Below, in pieces: positions 16,011 through 25,296 of a DNA stretch of 64,000 nucleotides. This stretch comes from Planktosalinus lacus (lineage in GTDB: Bacteria; Bacteroidota; Bacteroidia; Flavobacteriales; Flavobacteriaceae). The translations under genes were made by a program, and so were the position numbers. The notes below the pieces were generated by a model. It saw only the letters and a program-made list of their open reading frames with translations. It was not told the DNA's origin and ran no database searches. The first letter of the stretch is position 1; each line of letters starts with the position of its first letter. Location: positions 124,001 to 188,000 of the forward strand of contig NZ_BMGK01000006.1 of NCBI RefSeq assembly GCF_014640155.1, given 5' to 3'.

Positions 16011-16496
16011 ATGAAATCCATTCAAATTGAAATCAAGTGGGCACTTATATTCACTATAGTAGGACTGTTGTGGATGGTGCTTGAAAAGTTGGTGGGACTT
16101 CACGACACTTACATTGATTACCACATTTACCTCACCAACTTATTTGCCATTCCTGCGATTGTAATGATGGTATTGGCCTTGAAAGACAAAAAGAAAAACT
16201 TTTTTGGCGGAGAAATGAGCTATAAGCAAGGTATGAAATCGGGTATTTTACTTTCTATTTTCATCGGTTTCTTAAGTCCACTGGCACAATGGGTAACCAC
16301 CAATGTCATCACACCTGATTATTTTCCTAACGTAATTCAACGATCAGTAGAGTTGGGCTATTATGCCACTACAGCCGATGCAGAGGCACAATTCAATTAT
16401 CAAAACTATGCCATCCAGGGCGCTTTGGGTGCCATAGTGATGGGCTTCATCACAACTGCCATCGTAATGATTTTCATAAGGTCAAAGAATAGCTAA
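16011..16496 (+). CDS. DUF4199 membrane protein
   Basis: The protein has 161 residues and four predicted membrane helices in two hairpins, about residues 8-25, 40-58, 75-97 and 133-155, with the central motif GGEMSYKQGMKSGILLS typical of DUF4199. The ATG at 16011 is chosen because the truncated paralogue at 9344 starts at the same codon; an upstream TTG at 15945 adds residues with no support. The function is unknown. Family members often sit beside GNAT, DinB or SRPBCC genes, as here, where a GNAT gene follows after 33 bases. Confidence 0.82.
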   Translation: MKSIQIEIKWALIFTIVGLLWMVLEKLVGLHDTYIDYHIYLTNLFAIPAIVMMVLALKDKKKNFFGGEMSYKQGMKSGILLSIFIGFLSPLAQWVTTNVITPDYFPNVIQRSVELGYYATTADAEAQFNYQNYAIQGALGAIVMGFITTAIVMIFIRSKNS

Positions 16497-16529
16497 TTCT
16501 CCCTGGACAAACAGTTTGAAATTTAAACA

Positions 16530-17075
16530 ATGATGATTTTTGCTGAAACAGACCGACTGCTACTTAGAGAAATTTTGTTGACCGACGTTGATGGTATCTT
16601 TGAGCTGGATTCAGACCCTGATGTGCATACTTATTTGGGGAACAAACCCCTCAAAAACAGAGCCCAAGCCTTGGAGGTTATCAAATATATTAGACAGCAG
16701 TATATTGAAAAAGGTATCGGCCGCTGGGCAATGATTGATAAAAAAACCAATGCCTTTATGGGATGGACTGGTTTAAAGCTTGAAAATAAGCCTACCAACA
16801 ACTACATTGACTATTATGACCTGGGTTATCGAATGATCAAAAAGTTTTGGGGGAAAGGCTATGCTACCGAAAGTGCTGTGGCTTCTTTGACATATGGATT
16901 TCAAAAGCTGAAGTTGAAGGACATCTATGCTGCAGCACATATTGAAAATATTGGATCCAATAATGTTTTGAAAAAAGTGGGGATGCAGCATTCGGGAACG
17001 TTTTTGTATGATAACGCGCCTCACAATTGGTATCACCTTGATTGTAACCAATGGAACCAAAACAAAAAGAGTTAA
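16530..17075 (+). CDS. GNAT N-acetyltransferase (RimJ/RimL type)
   Basis: This 181-residue protein has the Acetyltransf_3 pattern. The N-terminal ETDRLLLREILLTDVDGIF is followed by a beta-strand core with FMGWTGL, then the acetyl-CoA-binding motif A (LGYRMIKKFWGKGYATESA, pyrophosphate loop at about residues 107-112) and the C-terminal AAHIENIGSNNVLKKVGMQ. It probably transfers an acetyl group to the N-terminus of a protein or to a small amine. ATG codons at 16530 and 16533 are both possible. It lies between the DUF4199 and DinB genes with short gaps. Confidence 0.88.
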   Translation: MMIFAETDRLLLREILLTDVDGIFELDSDPDVHTYLGNKPLKNRAQALEVIKYIRQQYIEKGIGRWAMIDKKTNAFMGWTGLKLENKPTNNYIDYYDLGYRMIKKFWGKGYATESAVASLTYGFQKLKLKDIYAAAHIENIGSNNVLKKVGMQHSGTFLYDNAPHNWYHLDCNQWNQNKKS

Positions 17076-17090
17076 TTAAACACAAAAGTA

Positions 17091-17576
17091 ATGACACACA
17101 GTGAATTTTTAGCGGCGCGTTTAGAGGAAGTCTTACTAAACGGCCGTTGGATTGCCAACACAAATTACCAAGACCAGCTAAAGTTCATAAAGAGGAGGGA
17201 AGCACTGCTTCAGGTAGACTCCCTAAACAGTATTGCAGCACTCACTTACCACATTAATTATTATCTGGCGGGCATCCTGAATGTATTTTATGGCGGAAAT
17301 CTGGAAATAAAGGATGCCAATAGTTTTGATATGCCACCCATCAACTCAGAAGAAGACTGGACAGGACTGAAAGAAACCTTGTTTGCAAATGCTCAAAAGT
17401 TTATAAAAAAAGTAAATTCAATGACAGACCATCAATTGAATGCTGTGTTTGTAGAGGAAAAATATGGAAGTTACCAACACAATATTGAAGGCGTAGTTGA
17501 ACATTGTTATTACCATTTGGGTCAAATAGTGCTTATAAACAAACTCCTAAAGGTAAAACGACTACAAGACCAATAA
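17091..17576 (+). CDS. DinB-like four-helix metalloprotein
   Basis: This 161-residue helical protein has the three-histidine metal site of the DinB/YfiT fold: H54 in the second helix (ALTYHINYYLAG) and H138 and H142 in the last (EHCYYHLGQIVLI). Members include thiol transferases (bacillithiol or mycothiol dependent) and many of unknown function. It starts 15 bases after the GNAT gene stop and is probably cotranscribed with it. Confidence 0.8.
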   Translation: MTHSEFLAARLEEVLLNGRWIANTNYQDQLKFIKRREALLQVDSLNSIAALTYHINYYLAGILNVFYGGNLEIKDANSFDMPPINSEEDWTGLKETLFANAQKFIKKVNSMTDHQLNAVFVEEKYGSYQHNIEGVVEHCYYHLGQIVLINKLLKVKRLQDQ

Positions 17577-17626
17577 GTTTTTTACTGTTTAAAGTAAACT
17601 AATATTCGTTTTTAAATAAATATTTA

Positions 17627-17655
17627 TTGTTTATCAATAAATTATTTTATATTTG
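17627..17655 (+). promoter_or_regulatory. Flavobacterial sigma-A promoter
   Basis: TTG (17627-17629) and TATATTTG (17648-17655) are separated by 18 bases, matching the Bacteroidota consensus TTG-N17-23-TAnnTTTG. It lies 24 bases upstream of the DUF2975 gene and fits a short leader. Confidence 0.65.
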
Positions 17656-17679
17656 TCTCATTAATTCATATATAATAAA

Positions 17680-18219
17680 ATGATGTCAAATACAAACAAC
17701 CTAATATTTAAAGGCTTACACATTGTCGCTTGGGTAATCTTTGTGGGCCTTTGCATTGAAGCCGGTGGCTTGATCGTAAATTTCTTTTACAGTCTCTATG
17801 AGCCTGAATTTGTCCAAAACCTGTATCAAAATTTGGATTTAACTGAAATGTACAAACAAAGTAAATGGGCGTTTTTTAATGTTTATAGCTTTCTCATAGT
17901 TATTTCAATTTTAAAAGCTTACTTATTTTACATACTTCTCAGACTAATGCACAAAATGGATTTATTAAAACCCTTCAATATGTATGTTTCGAGACAAATT
18001 TCTCTAATGAGTTATTATACACTTTCAATTGGGCTGTTAAGTTACCTTGGCAGGCAAGTAGCTATAAGTTTAACACATCAGGGTTATGTGATCGACAACC
18101 TAAACCATTTTTGGGCAGATAGCCAGGCATTTATTGTGATGGGTGCAGTACTATATATAATTGCGACTATATTCAAAAAAGGTGTTGAAATTCAAAACGA
18201 AAACGATCTAACAGTTTAA
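17680..18219 (+). CDS. DUF2975 membrane protein
   Basis: This 179-residue protein has four predicted helices (about 12-36, 64-88, 105-125 and 150-168). The second hairpin includes the basic-flanked LLRLMHKMDLLKPFNMYVSR loop seen in DUF2975 proteins. Such proteins are nearly always encoded next to a small XRE-type regulator, as here, where the regulator gene begins three bases after the stop. The pair is thought to form a membrane-linked regulatory or immunity-like unit, but no mechanism has been shown. ATG codons at 17680 and 17683 are both possible. Confidence 0.85.
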   Translation: MMSNTNNLIFKGLHIVAWVIFVGLCIEAGGLIVNFFYSLYEPEFVQNLYQNLDLTEMYKQSKWAFFNVYSFLIVISILKAYLFYILLRLMHKMDLLKPFNMYVSRQISLMSYYTLSIGLLSYLGRQVAISLTHQGYVIDNLNHFWADSQAFIVMGAVLYIIATIFKKGVEIQNENDLTV

Positions 18220-18222
18220 GCT

Positions 18223-18429
18223 ATGGCAATCATTGTAAATCTTGACGTGATGATGGCCAAACGTAAAATGTCTTTAAATGAGCTATCAGAAAAAGTAAAC
18301 CTGAGTTTATCCAATCTTTCCATTTTAAAAACCGGTAAGGCAAAGGCCATTCGTTTCAGTACGCTGGAAGCCATCTGTGAAGCGTTGGATTGCCAACCCG
18401 GCGAACTCCTTGAATTCAGTAAGGATTAA
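18223..18429 (+). CDS. YozG-like XRE/Cro helix-turn-helix regulator
   Basis: This 68-residue protein is one HTH_3/HTH_26 domain: MAKRKMSLNELSEKVNLSLS (helices 1-2), NLSILKTGKAKAIRFSTLEA (recognition helix and helix 4) and ICEALDCQPGELLEF. It is the usual partner of DUF2975, and the genes are three bases apart. It probably autoregulates the pair. Single-domain regulators of this type lack any sensor part, so a signal would have to come through the membrane partner. Confidence 0.9.
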   Translation: MAIIVNLDVMMAKRKMSLNELSEKVNLSLSNLSILKTGKAKAIRFSTLEAICEALDCQPGELLEFSKD

Positions 18430-18935
18430 GAACTCTTTATAATAGTTTTGAAAATAAGTCTTAAATTATAATTTATATTATGTAAAATAGAAAATTGAAT
18501 ACTTCTCATCAAGCCTTCCCCTATACTTATCCATTATTTTTATATTTAGATAAAACCCCTCATTTATCCTTTTAGTTTTAAAGTTATTCATTATGATTTT
18601 TTTAAAGAAGTATTCATCTGGTTTAATATTGAAAAAATTCAATGTGCCTTGTGCTTAAAAATTGCTGAAATGTTATATTGATCTTCATTGTTGAATATTT
18701 GGTTGCTAAAATTGGAATATTAGATTTTGAAATAGTACAATCCAATTTTAAAATATATAAATAGCCCCGAAGCTGCTACTGCTCCATTGTCGAGTGGTTT
18801 TTCTGAAAATGAATGAAAAATCATATAACGCCTTTAAAATAAAGATGTTAAACTTATCTCAACTCACAAAAAATTAAGAATATTTCCCTTGTAAAAGAGT
18901 ATTATTAGGTATATTAATCTTTAAAAAATCAAATT
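18430..18935. other. 506-base AT-rich gap
   Basis: No open frame of interest, RNA gene or repeat was recognised. The region is unusually AT-rich. It presumably holds the promoter of the DUF2383 gene at 18936. Confidence 0.5.
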
Positions 18936-19421
18936 ATGCAAACAACAAGAGAAGAAGCAAGAAAAGAAAGTAAGGATAATTTGGTGGACAACCTTCAGGG
19001 CTTACTCGAAAAAAACTATGATGCAGAAAAAGGCTTTAAAAGCGCCATCACCAATACGAATAATCAAAACTTAAAAGAGTATTTAAAAACCCAGTCTGTA
19101 AGACGGAATCGTTTTGCCACTGAATTGGACAAAGAAATTCGTTTGCTAAACGAAGAACCCAAACAAAGCGGGAGCACTATCGGAAGCCTGCACCGCAGTT
19201 GGATTGATATTAAGAGCAGTGTTGCCGGTAATAACGATGAAGCAGTTCTGGAAGAATGTATTCGCGGAGAAAAAGCCAGTGAAGAAGAATACCGGGAAGC
19301 TCTTAATAAAAACAATTTCCCACCTCAAATTGAAAATGTACTAAACAGTCATTTAAATGAAATTCAAGCAACACTTTCTCAGGTTAAGTCTTTGGAAAGT
19401 CTTGTTGAACGAAAAAATTAA
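18936..19421 (+). CDS. PA2169/DUF2383 four-helix-bundle protein
   Basis: This 161-residue ferritin-like helical protein has the family pattern NLQGLLEKNYDAEKGFKSAI in helix 1, QSVRRNRFATELDKEI in helix 2, LHRSWIDIKSSVAGNNDEAV and ECIRGEKASEEEYREAL in helix 3, and a final LNEIQATLSQVKSLE helix. Members are widely linked to stationary-phase and osmotic stress, but the biochemical role is unknown. The gene is monocistronic with a strong terminator directly downstream. It adds to the stress-related genes between 6 and 20 kb. Confidence 0.85.
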   Translation: MQTTREEARKESKDNLVDNLQGLLEKNYDAEKGFKSAITNTNNQNLKEYLKTQSVRRNRFATELDKEIRLLNEEPKQSGSTIGSLHRSWIDIKSSVAGNNDEAVLEECIRGEKASEEEYREALNKNNFPPQIENVLNSHLNEIQATLSQVKSLESLVERKN

Positions 19422-19441
19422 TTTTTTTACTCATTTTCAAT

Positions 19442-19475
19442 AAAAAAACCCAAATCATTTGATTTGGGTTTTTTA
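19442..19475. terminator. Strong bidirectional terminator
   Basis: AAAAAACCCAAATCA pairs with TGATTTGGGTTTTTT around a TT loop. It lies between the DUF2383 gene (plus) and the SYLF gene (minus), which converge on it. Confidence 0.9.
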
Positions 19476-19516
19476 TTGAATTAATAGATATTTCGTTTAA
19501 ATAATGTAAAGTTTAC

Positions 19517-20065
19517 TTATTTGAACTTTTTGAATGAAAAACTCTGCCCTGCAACTGTTATTTCAATCTGTGCCTGATTATGAGGCATTGTGACCACCGT
19601 CATACCGTCACGAAATTGCATACTTTTTGTTTGGCCTTTTTCCATCATAACACCGTGCATATCTGTGATCAGTTTTAAATTGTCTTCCTTCATACGTTCA
19701 AATTGTGTTTCATTTTCAAAGAGGACCAATTCACTAAAGGTTTGACCTTCTAAATCAAATCCTGAATCAGGTTGAGTTACTTGCGCTATTCCAATTACTT
19801 TACCATTAGAATATACTGCTCCTTTACCGGAAACGCCTTCTTTTGCATAAGTCCCTTCTTTTAATTCAGGGAAAATAACATATGCATGTGAATCTAAAAT
19901 AAGGTCTGCCAGTTCAGGGTTACTTTTAATAAACGTTGTTTTTGTTTCCTCTGCATTACTTATCACTTTCAAGTCTGCTTTTGTTTGTCCAATTGATATA
20001 GTTACAAAAAACAAGACTATAAAAGCAGTGAATGTATTTTTTAAACTTTTGTTGTTAGAATTCAT
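19517..20065 (-). CDS. Secreted SYLF-domain (Ysc84-like) protein
   Basis: A signal peptide (about residues 1-27, ending near SIGQTKA) precedes one SYLF domain of ~150 residues. Its marks are AYVIFPELKEGTYAKEG, VSGKGAVYSNGKVIGIAQVT and GQTFSELVLFENE. SYLF domains bind phosphoinositides or other lipids in eukaryotes. Bacterial members are periplasmic or lipoprotein and of unclear role. The usual GVGGKGA glycine cluster is kept as GVSGKGA. It is monocistronic. Confidence 0.82.
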   Translation of the reverse strand: MNSNNKSLKNTFTAFIVLFFVTISIGQTKADLKVISNAEETKTTFIKSNPELADLILDSHAYVIFPELKEGTYAKEGVSGKGAVYSNGKVIGIAQVTQPDSGFDLEGQTFSELVLFENETQFERMKEDNLKLITDMHGVMMEKGQTKSMQFRDGMTVVTMPHNQAQIEITVAGQSFSFKKFK

Positions 20066-20183
20066 AATATATAAATATTTGGTTACTAAAGTAATATATT
20101 AAAAAAGCTACTTATTTACTGTTAAGCATCTGTTATTTTTAGGTAACAATAAGGGCTCCTCATTAAATTAAAAACACATTTTT

Positions 20184-21296
20184 CTAAACGTTTTTTGACT
20201 TTGTGGAGGGTTCATAATCAAGGTACCCTTCTTTTCCTGAAGTATAAAAAGTATCCTTATCCCAGGGAGTCAAATCAATTTCATGTTTAAAACGTTCTAC
20301 CAGGTCAGGGTTTGACACAAATGGTCTGCCAAAAGATACCAGGTCTGCATTCCCCGCAGCAATAACGGCATTGCCTTTCTCTCTGTCAAAATCAGCATTG
20401 ATCATTAAGGTACCATTGTAAAGTGGCCTGTAATGTTTAGCTATTTCGGAAACTGCAAACGGAACATCAGAAACATCATTAAATGGCTCTGAAAGGTGTA
20501 GATATGCTAGACCGTAGTTATTCAATTTTTTTACAATATAATCAAATGTCGGTATGGTTTCTTTATCCATCGTCATCCCAAAAATACCATGCAAAGATGG
20601 ATTTAACCGAATACCTACTTTTTTTAGTGAAATGACTTCACTCACAGCATCCAGCACCTCAAAGAGAAAGCGCGCACGATTTTCGATACTGCCACCATAG
20701 TGGTCTGTGCGGTGGTTTGAGGTAGCATTAAAAAACTGATGGAATAAATAACCATTGGAAGAATGTATTTCAACACCGTCAAATCCTGCGGTCACTGCAT
20801 TTTCTGCAGCCTGTTTAAACTCACCAACAGTTTGTTTGATTTCTGCAAGGGTCATTGCTTTGGGAGTAACGGTTTCTTTAAAACCTTCAGGAGTAAAGGA
20901 TTTGCTTTTAGGGTTGATGGCTGATGGCGCCCAAGGCAATTCACCATCCTGGAAATCGGGATGTGACATTCGACCCACATGCCACAATTGAATAAAAATG
21001 AGACCGTCCGCATCGTGTACCTTTTGAGTTACTTTTTTCCAGCCCGCTACCTGTTCATCTGAATAGATTCCCGGGGTGTTGATATAGCCAACAGCGCGTT
21101 TAGAAATTTGTGAGCCTTCAGATATAATCAAACCTGCTGAGGCACGTTGGGCATAATATTCTCCCTGTAAATCGGCTGTGGGAATATTCCCTTTATTATC
21201 AGCGCGGTTTCGAGTCATGGGTGCCATGACAACACGATTGGGTAAGTTTAAATTTTCGCTTGTGAAAGGGGTCAATAAGGGTTGTTGTTCTTTCAT
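20184..21296 (-). CDS. Old Yellow Enzyme family alkene reductase
   Basis: This 370-residue FMN-dependent TIM barrel belongs to the NemA/XenB group. VMAPMTRNRA near the N-terminus and LWHVGRMSH contribute to flavin binding. The substrate-binding pair is H178 and N181, with the proton donor Y183, in EIHSSNGYLFHQFF, followed by RTDHYGGSIENRARF. FGRPFVSNPDLVERF near the C-terminus binds phosphate. The reaction is NAD(P)H-dependent reduction of activated C=C bonds or nitro compounds. It stands alone on the minus strand, and no regulator is adjacent. Confidence 0.93.
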   Translation of the reverse strand: MKEQQPLLTPFTSENLNLPNRVVMAPMTRNRADNKGNIPTADLQGEYYAQRASAGLIISEGSQISKRAVGYINTPGIYSDEQVAGWKKVTQKVHDADGLIFIQLWHVGRMSHPDFQDGELPWAPSAINPKSKSFTPEGFKETVTPKAMTLAEIKQTVGEFKQAAENAVTAGFDGVEIHSSNGYLFHQFFNATSNHRTDHYGGSIENRARFLFEVLDAVSEVISLKKVGIRLNPSLHGIFGMTMDKETIPTFDYIVKKLNNYGLAYLHLSEPFNDVSDVPFAVSEIAKHYRPLYNGTLMINADFDREKGNAVIAAGNADLVSFGRPFVSNPDLVERFKHEIDLTPWDKDTFYTSGKEGYLDYEPSTKSKNV

Positions 21297-21471
21297 TGAT
21301 TTTTTCTTTTAAAAGTAAAATCTTTGAAAGGGATGTGCAATTAAAGTTTCGTTAAAAGTAAATCAAAAAACGGTTTTGTTAGGCCAAACAACTTCAAGAA
21401 AGCACCAATAATTCAGTAAAAAAGGGAGGTTTAATACTGGTACTGCCCTACTCCGATAAGCAAATTTAAAT

Positions 21472-22134
21472 TTATTCGATATTTTTAATTACAACCAATT
21501 TAGCACGCACTCCGGTAGCTAGGTTCCAGACGTTTTCGGTTAATAAATTGGAGGCATTGTCGTACACCCTGAATTGAGCAGTATTGGGACCTGATTTACC
21601 TTGATTAAGGGCTTCAAATTCGATGACGTTTCGGCCTTCTTTAAGGTCGATGATAAAACTTTGGAAATCCTCTCTGAGATGAATTTTGTGAATAACTGCA
21701 ACGTCATTGACTAAAATTTTCACTTGATCACCATCAACATATTGGTGATCACGACACAAAATTTCTACAGTATTACTTTCTGTTCCGAAAGTTCCAAACA
21801 ATTGACCCCGATAATATTCTTCTTTAAATTCCTTGTCTTTAGTCAACCAGCTGGGCTTGTAATCAAATTTACGGGTCATGAGCCCGTTATCGGTAGACAT
21901 GTTAAATTCCTTTTCCTCATTATCTGCCAGTGGTTTTGGTTTGTTTTCATTAGAATTTAAAAAACTGTTGTTGTTGGAGAGACTTCTGCTTCGGTTGGTT
22001 CTTAAGGGTTCATCTAAATTGTTGGAACTTTGCTGTGCATCAATGGGGACACCAAAACCTCCCTGATTGTCAATTTGCGAAAACATCGAAACCGTTCCCA
22101 ATAAAGCGAGTATTGATAAGACTTTTTTAGTCAT
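21472..22134 (-). CDS. Secreted protein of unknown function
   Basis: The start is placed at the ATG ending at 22134, giving a 220-residue precursor with a clear signal peptide (MTKKVLSILALLGTVSMFSQ). An in-frame upstream start would add 20 residues and overlap the DoxX gene. After a low-complexity Ser/Asn-rich stretch, the C-terminal ~110 residues look like a beta-sandwich with VEILCRDHQYVDGDQVKILV, NVIEFEALNQGKSGPNTAQF and FRVYD, a pattern recurrent in exported Bacteroidota proteins. No catalytic motif is evident. The gene is 52 bases downstream of doxX and probably shares its transcript. Confidence 0.7.
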   Translation of the reverse strand: MTKKVLSILALLGTVSMFSQIDNQGGFGVPIDAQQSSNNLDEPLRTNRSRSLSNNNSFLNSNENKPKPLADNEEKEFNMSTDNGLMTRKFDYKPSWLTKDKEFKEEYYRGQLFGTFGTESNTVEILCRDHQYVDGDQVKILVNDVAVIHKIHLREDFQSFIIDLKEGRNVIEFEALNQGKSGPNTAQFRVYDNASNLLTENVWNLATGVRAKLVVIKNIE

Positions 22135-22186
22135 AGATTGAATTTTATTTAAATCAACAAAAACTGTTCCTTTATTTATAAAACTT

Positions 22187-22615
22187 TTAAGCACCTTTTT
22201 TACGATTTAAAAAATAGTGATCTAGTGAATACTTTCCACTTCCTGTTAGGAAAAGTACTAAATATACAATCATAAAAAATAAGGCCAATTCTTTGTTTTT
22301 AAAGGGATCTGCTCCGTGTACAACGAAAAATGCTACAAACATTGTAAAGAATAAAGGGATAGCTGCTAAACGTGTTCCTAAGCCAATGATAACCAGTACA
22401 GAACAAATTACCTCAGAAAAAACAGCTAAAGCAAGGCTGGCCTCCACTCCTATCCCAATGGGGTCACCAAAGCGAATGGGGTTGCTGTCAAATAGATTGA
22501 CGAGTTTAGGTATTCCGTGCGTCAGCATCAAACCACCCACTCCAAGGCGTAAAAATAAAAGGGCGATATCAGTATTTTTAAGATTTAATATAGTGCTGTA
22601 GGTCTTTGTTTTCAT
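22187..22615 (-). CDS. DoxX family membrane protein
   Basis: This 142-residue protein has four predicted helices and the DoxX signature in helix 1, LFLRLGVGGLMLTHGIPKLV, followed by EVICSVLVIIGLGTRLAAIP and the acidic-turn loop HGADPFKNKE. DoxX-like proteins are integral inner-membrane proteins linked in some bacteria to redox homeostasis. The function here is unknown. A secreted protein gene follows on the same strand. Confidence 0.88.
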   Translation of the reverse strand: MKTKTYSTILNLKNTDIALLFLRLGVGGLMLTHGIPKLVNLFDSNPIRFGDPIGIGVEASLALAVFSEVICSVLVIIGLGTRLAAIPLFFTMFVAFFVVHGADPFKNKELALFFMIVYLVLFLTGSGKYSLDHYFLNRKKGA

Positions 22616-22801
22616 AAATTAGAGATGTAATTATCAGTAAATTTATTTAATTAGTATATAAGCACAAGGCAATTTAACAATCTCTTGATGGATTAAAAAA
22701 ATTAGAAATTAAATAAAATGTTAATTATTTGGTATAGAGTGTAATATATAATTATTTTTTACGATATTTATAAAGTACTTTTTTATTAATTCAAAGTTAT
22801 A

Positions 22802-22987
22802 ATGGAAAAAACAACTCCTCTTCCCGGAAAAATAAACCTAAGCCGTTTGGAAAAAAAATACCAACGACTCGTTGAACGCGCTTATAACTTGCGACAATCT
22901 GATGATAGCTTGAGTGATGTGTTTTATTTTGAAGCAGAAAAAGTACTTACACAATTACGTTTGTTGCGGTCCAATCTACTCAATTAA
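22802..22987 (+). CDS. Small helical protein (Lacal_2735-like)
   Basis: This 61-residue soluble protein has two predicted helices, LEKKYQRLVERAYNLRQSDD and SDVFYFEAEKVLTQLRLLRS. The pattern of a helix with YxxLxxxAYxL followed by xEAEKxxxQL recalls the short Lacal_2735 family of flavobacteria. It is monocistronic and converges on tamA, with only five bases between stop codons. The function is unknown. Confidence 0.55.
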   Translation: MEKTTPLPGKINLSRLEKKYQRLVERAYNLRQSDDSLSDVFYFEAEKVLTQLRLLRSNLLN

Positions 22988-22992
22988 TTTTA

Positions 22993-25296
22993 TCAAAAAG
23001 GATATCCTATAGCAAAATTCAATATGGGATTTTCTATATCAAAATTCCATCGTTCCCCTTCAGGCAGAGATGGTGTTTTCATTGGTGCAGCCAAATCAAA
23101 GCGTATCACAAAACTTTGAATGTCAATTCGTAGTCCCACACCGACACCCACACCCATTTCCTTCATAAAATCACTTTCAAATTTTCCTCCGGGCACCGAT
23201 TCGTTTTCATCGGTATTCCAGATATTACCGGCATCTGCAAACACGGCTCCTTTAAAAAAGGAATAAATGGGGAAGCGGTATTCAATATTGGCTTCCAGCC
23301 GAATGTTTCCGGTGCGGTCAAAAAACGGATTGTTAGTGGTGGCTTCTTCAGGGTTGAAAGAACCCGGACCCAAGGAGCGAATCCTGAACGCCCTCACGCT
23401 GTAAGGCCCTCCTGAAAAGTACTGTTTGCTGAAAGGCATAATGTCTGAATTCCCATAAGGGATTCCTATTCCGCCAAAAAGACGCGTGGCTATTTTTTGT
23501 TCTGAACCCACTTTTAAATGGTACCTGATGTCTACATCTGTTTTTGCATATTGAGCATATTCGAGACCTAAAAATGTCTTGGAACTGGACCCTTCTGCTT
23601 CACCACTAAATAAGGATAAGGCATTACCGGCAACATCGAGATTGGCATTGAGATAAAATTGGTGTGTCTTGTGTGCATCGATCAAACCATTGTATGTAAA
23701 AGAATACAGCAACCCGGCGATGAATTGCTGATTGAAACTACTTCTTAAAAAGGGGTTGTCTTCCAATATTTGTTCAAATTCTTCGGAGGTATTGGACAAC
23801 TTCACATAGTTCACAGAAACCGGTGTCAGCTCATGGGTAACAAACCTGTTTGCGGTCCATATATAGCCAAAGGAAGCTGTAGCAGACGTCAGGCTGTAGA
23901 GTTTGCTGCGGCTTAAGTAGTCTGCCCCAATGCTTATTTTCGTCTTGGGAATGGCATATTTAAACCAATCATTATTGATGGAAACGGGGAACAGCACTCG
24001 TGGAAAAATCAAGTCTGCATGGGCTCCCACAAGAATACTGTTTAAACCCGATTGTTCCCCTGATGCCAGTTGAAACTCATAGCCGCCTTTGACTGTCAGG
24101 TTTAAAATTTCACCCCCTTTAAAAAGGTTCCTGTTTGTCAAGGTCGCCGATAAGGTGGGCCCGGCAAAATTGTTTGACTTTGTTACCGCCTGCAGTTCTG
24201 CCCTGATTGCCCTTTTGTTAAGTGGTGATAAAAAGATATTGGCTTCTAAAATACCCAAACTGTCTGTAGCCAGGGAATCGATTTCATCATACCTGATATT
24301 CACAAATTTATACGCTCCCAGTGATGTGAGCCTCCTGCTAGTGTTGCGCGAGTTATCAGGGTTAAAATTGTCACCTTCCTCAATACGGATGTATGGCAGA
24401 AGCCTTTTGGGCAAGAAGAATTCCTCTTTTTGAAAAAAGCTCTTTTGGTCCAGGCGTGTGCTGTCCTGTGCAGTATATTCTTCGTCCGGTCCATGGTTGG
24501 GATACACATTTACCTTAGTGATGCGATAGGGTTTGATTGATTTTTTTGGGACATCTTTTTTTAATCGAAGAAATAGATCAAATCGCTTGTTTTTGTATTG
24601 ATTGGTATCTGCTTCAAAAATCAGGAAATTTGAAGTAAAGTTATAATACCCTTTGTTCTTGAGGTCTTCATCTATCCGTTCACGTTCCCCCCGCAATGCT
24701 GCCAAATCAAAACGCATTTCTTCCTCTATCTTTGTTGAAGACAATGACGCTTTAATATCATTGTATATATTCAATGAATCTTTGTCAATGATATAATTTT
24801 CCAACAAATAAGGTTCTGTGAGCTTTATAACATACTTGGCTTCAGCAGTTTTCTTCTCCGGTTTTTCCTCCATGGCTGAACCTACCCTGCTAAAGAAAAA
24901 GCCCCGGTTTTCAAGTCTGTTTCTGATAAGGTCTTCTGTGCGGATGGTATTGACATCTGATTCATACACCGGCTCCTCTCCTATTCTTTTATTGAGAAAT
25001 TTATTTATAAATCCGGGGTTTTCACGCTGGCTTTTATAATGCACCAAAAGCCCCAAACGAGACCCCAGTATTTTGGAGTTTGGTTCAGGACGGATCAGGT
25101 TTTCTATTTCCGTTTGAACTTCACTTATATCCTTCACAAGTTTGTCACTGCTCACTTCGACATCGGCTCCTGTATACAGCAATTCCCCTTCCGGAATAAA
25201 ACGCTTTACATTACAGGACTGCATTGCCAGTACAATTACAATGACCAAGAATATATTTATATGTTTAGTCTTCATTTTCATTCTAATTTTCTTCAT
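22993..25296 (-). CDS. tamA: TamA-like BamA-superfamily outer-membrane protein
   Basis: The start is the ATG ending at 25296. It overlaps the tamB stop by 14 bases and is preceded closely by a GGAGGAG run that can serve as ribosome binding site. The N-terminal signal ends in the lipobox LAMQSC, usual for Bacteroidota TamA-like proteins. About 350 residues of POTRA-type repeats follow (KRFIPEGELLYTGADVEVSS onward). The last ~400 residues form the 16-strand Omp85 barrel, ending in a strand with terminal aromatic F. Residues FFSGGPYSVRAFRIRSLGPG carry the conserved L6-loop R-x-F/R-G-like motif. It works with TamB in outer-membrane protein or lipid transport, and the operon order tamB-tamA is visible. 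Confidence 0.9.
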   Translation of the reverse strand: MKKIRMKMKTKHINIFLVIVIVLAMQSCNVKRFIPEGELLYTGADVEVSSDKLVKDISEVQTEIENLIRPEPNSKILGSRLGLLVHYKSQRENPGFINKFLNKRIGEEPVYESDVNTIRTEDLIRNRLENRGFFFSRVGSAMEEKPEKKTAEAKYVIKLTEPYLLENYIIDKDSLNIYNDIKASLSSTKIEEEMRFDLAALRGERERIDEDLKNKGYYNFTSNFLIFEADTNQYKNKRFDLFLRLKKDVPKKSIKPYRITKVNVYPNHGPDEEYTAQDSTRLDQKSFFQKEEFFLPKRLLPYIRIEEGDNFNPDNSRNTSRRLTSLGAYKFVNIRYDEIDSLATDSLGILEANIFLSPLNKRAIRAELQAVTKSNNFAGPTLSATLTNRNLFKGGEILNLTVKGGYEFQLASGEQSGLNSILVGAHADLIFPRVLFPVSINNDWFKYAIPKTKISIGADYLSRSKLYSLTSATASFGYIWTANRFVTHELTPVSVNYVKLSNTSEEFEQILEDNPFLRSSFNQQFIAGLLYSFTYNGLIDAHKTHQFYLNANLDVAGNALSLFSGEAEGSSSKTFLGLEYAQYAKTDVDIRYHLKVGSEQKIATRLFGGIGIPYGNSDIMPFSKQYFSGGPYSVRAFRIRSLGPGSFNPEEATTNNPFFDRTGNIRLEANIEYRFPIYSFFKGAVFADAGNIWNTDENESVPGGKFESDFMKEMGVGVGVGLRIDIQSFVIRFDLAAPMKTPSLPEGERWNFDIENPILNFAIGYPF

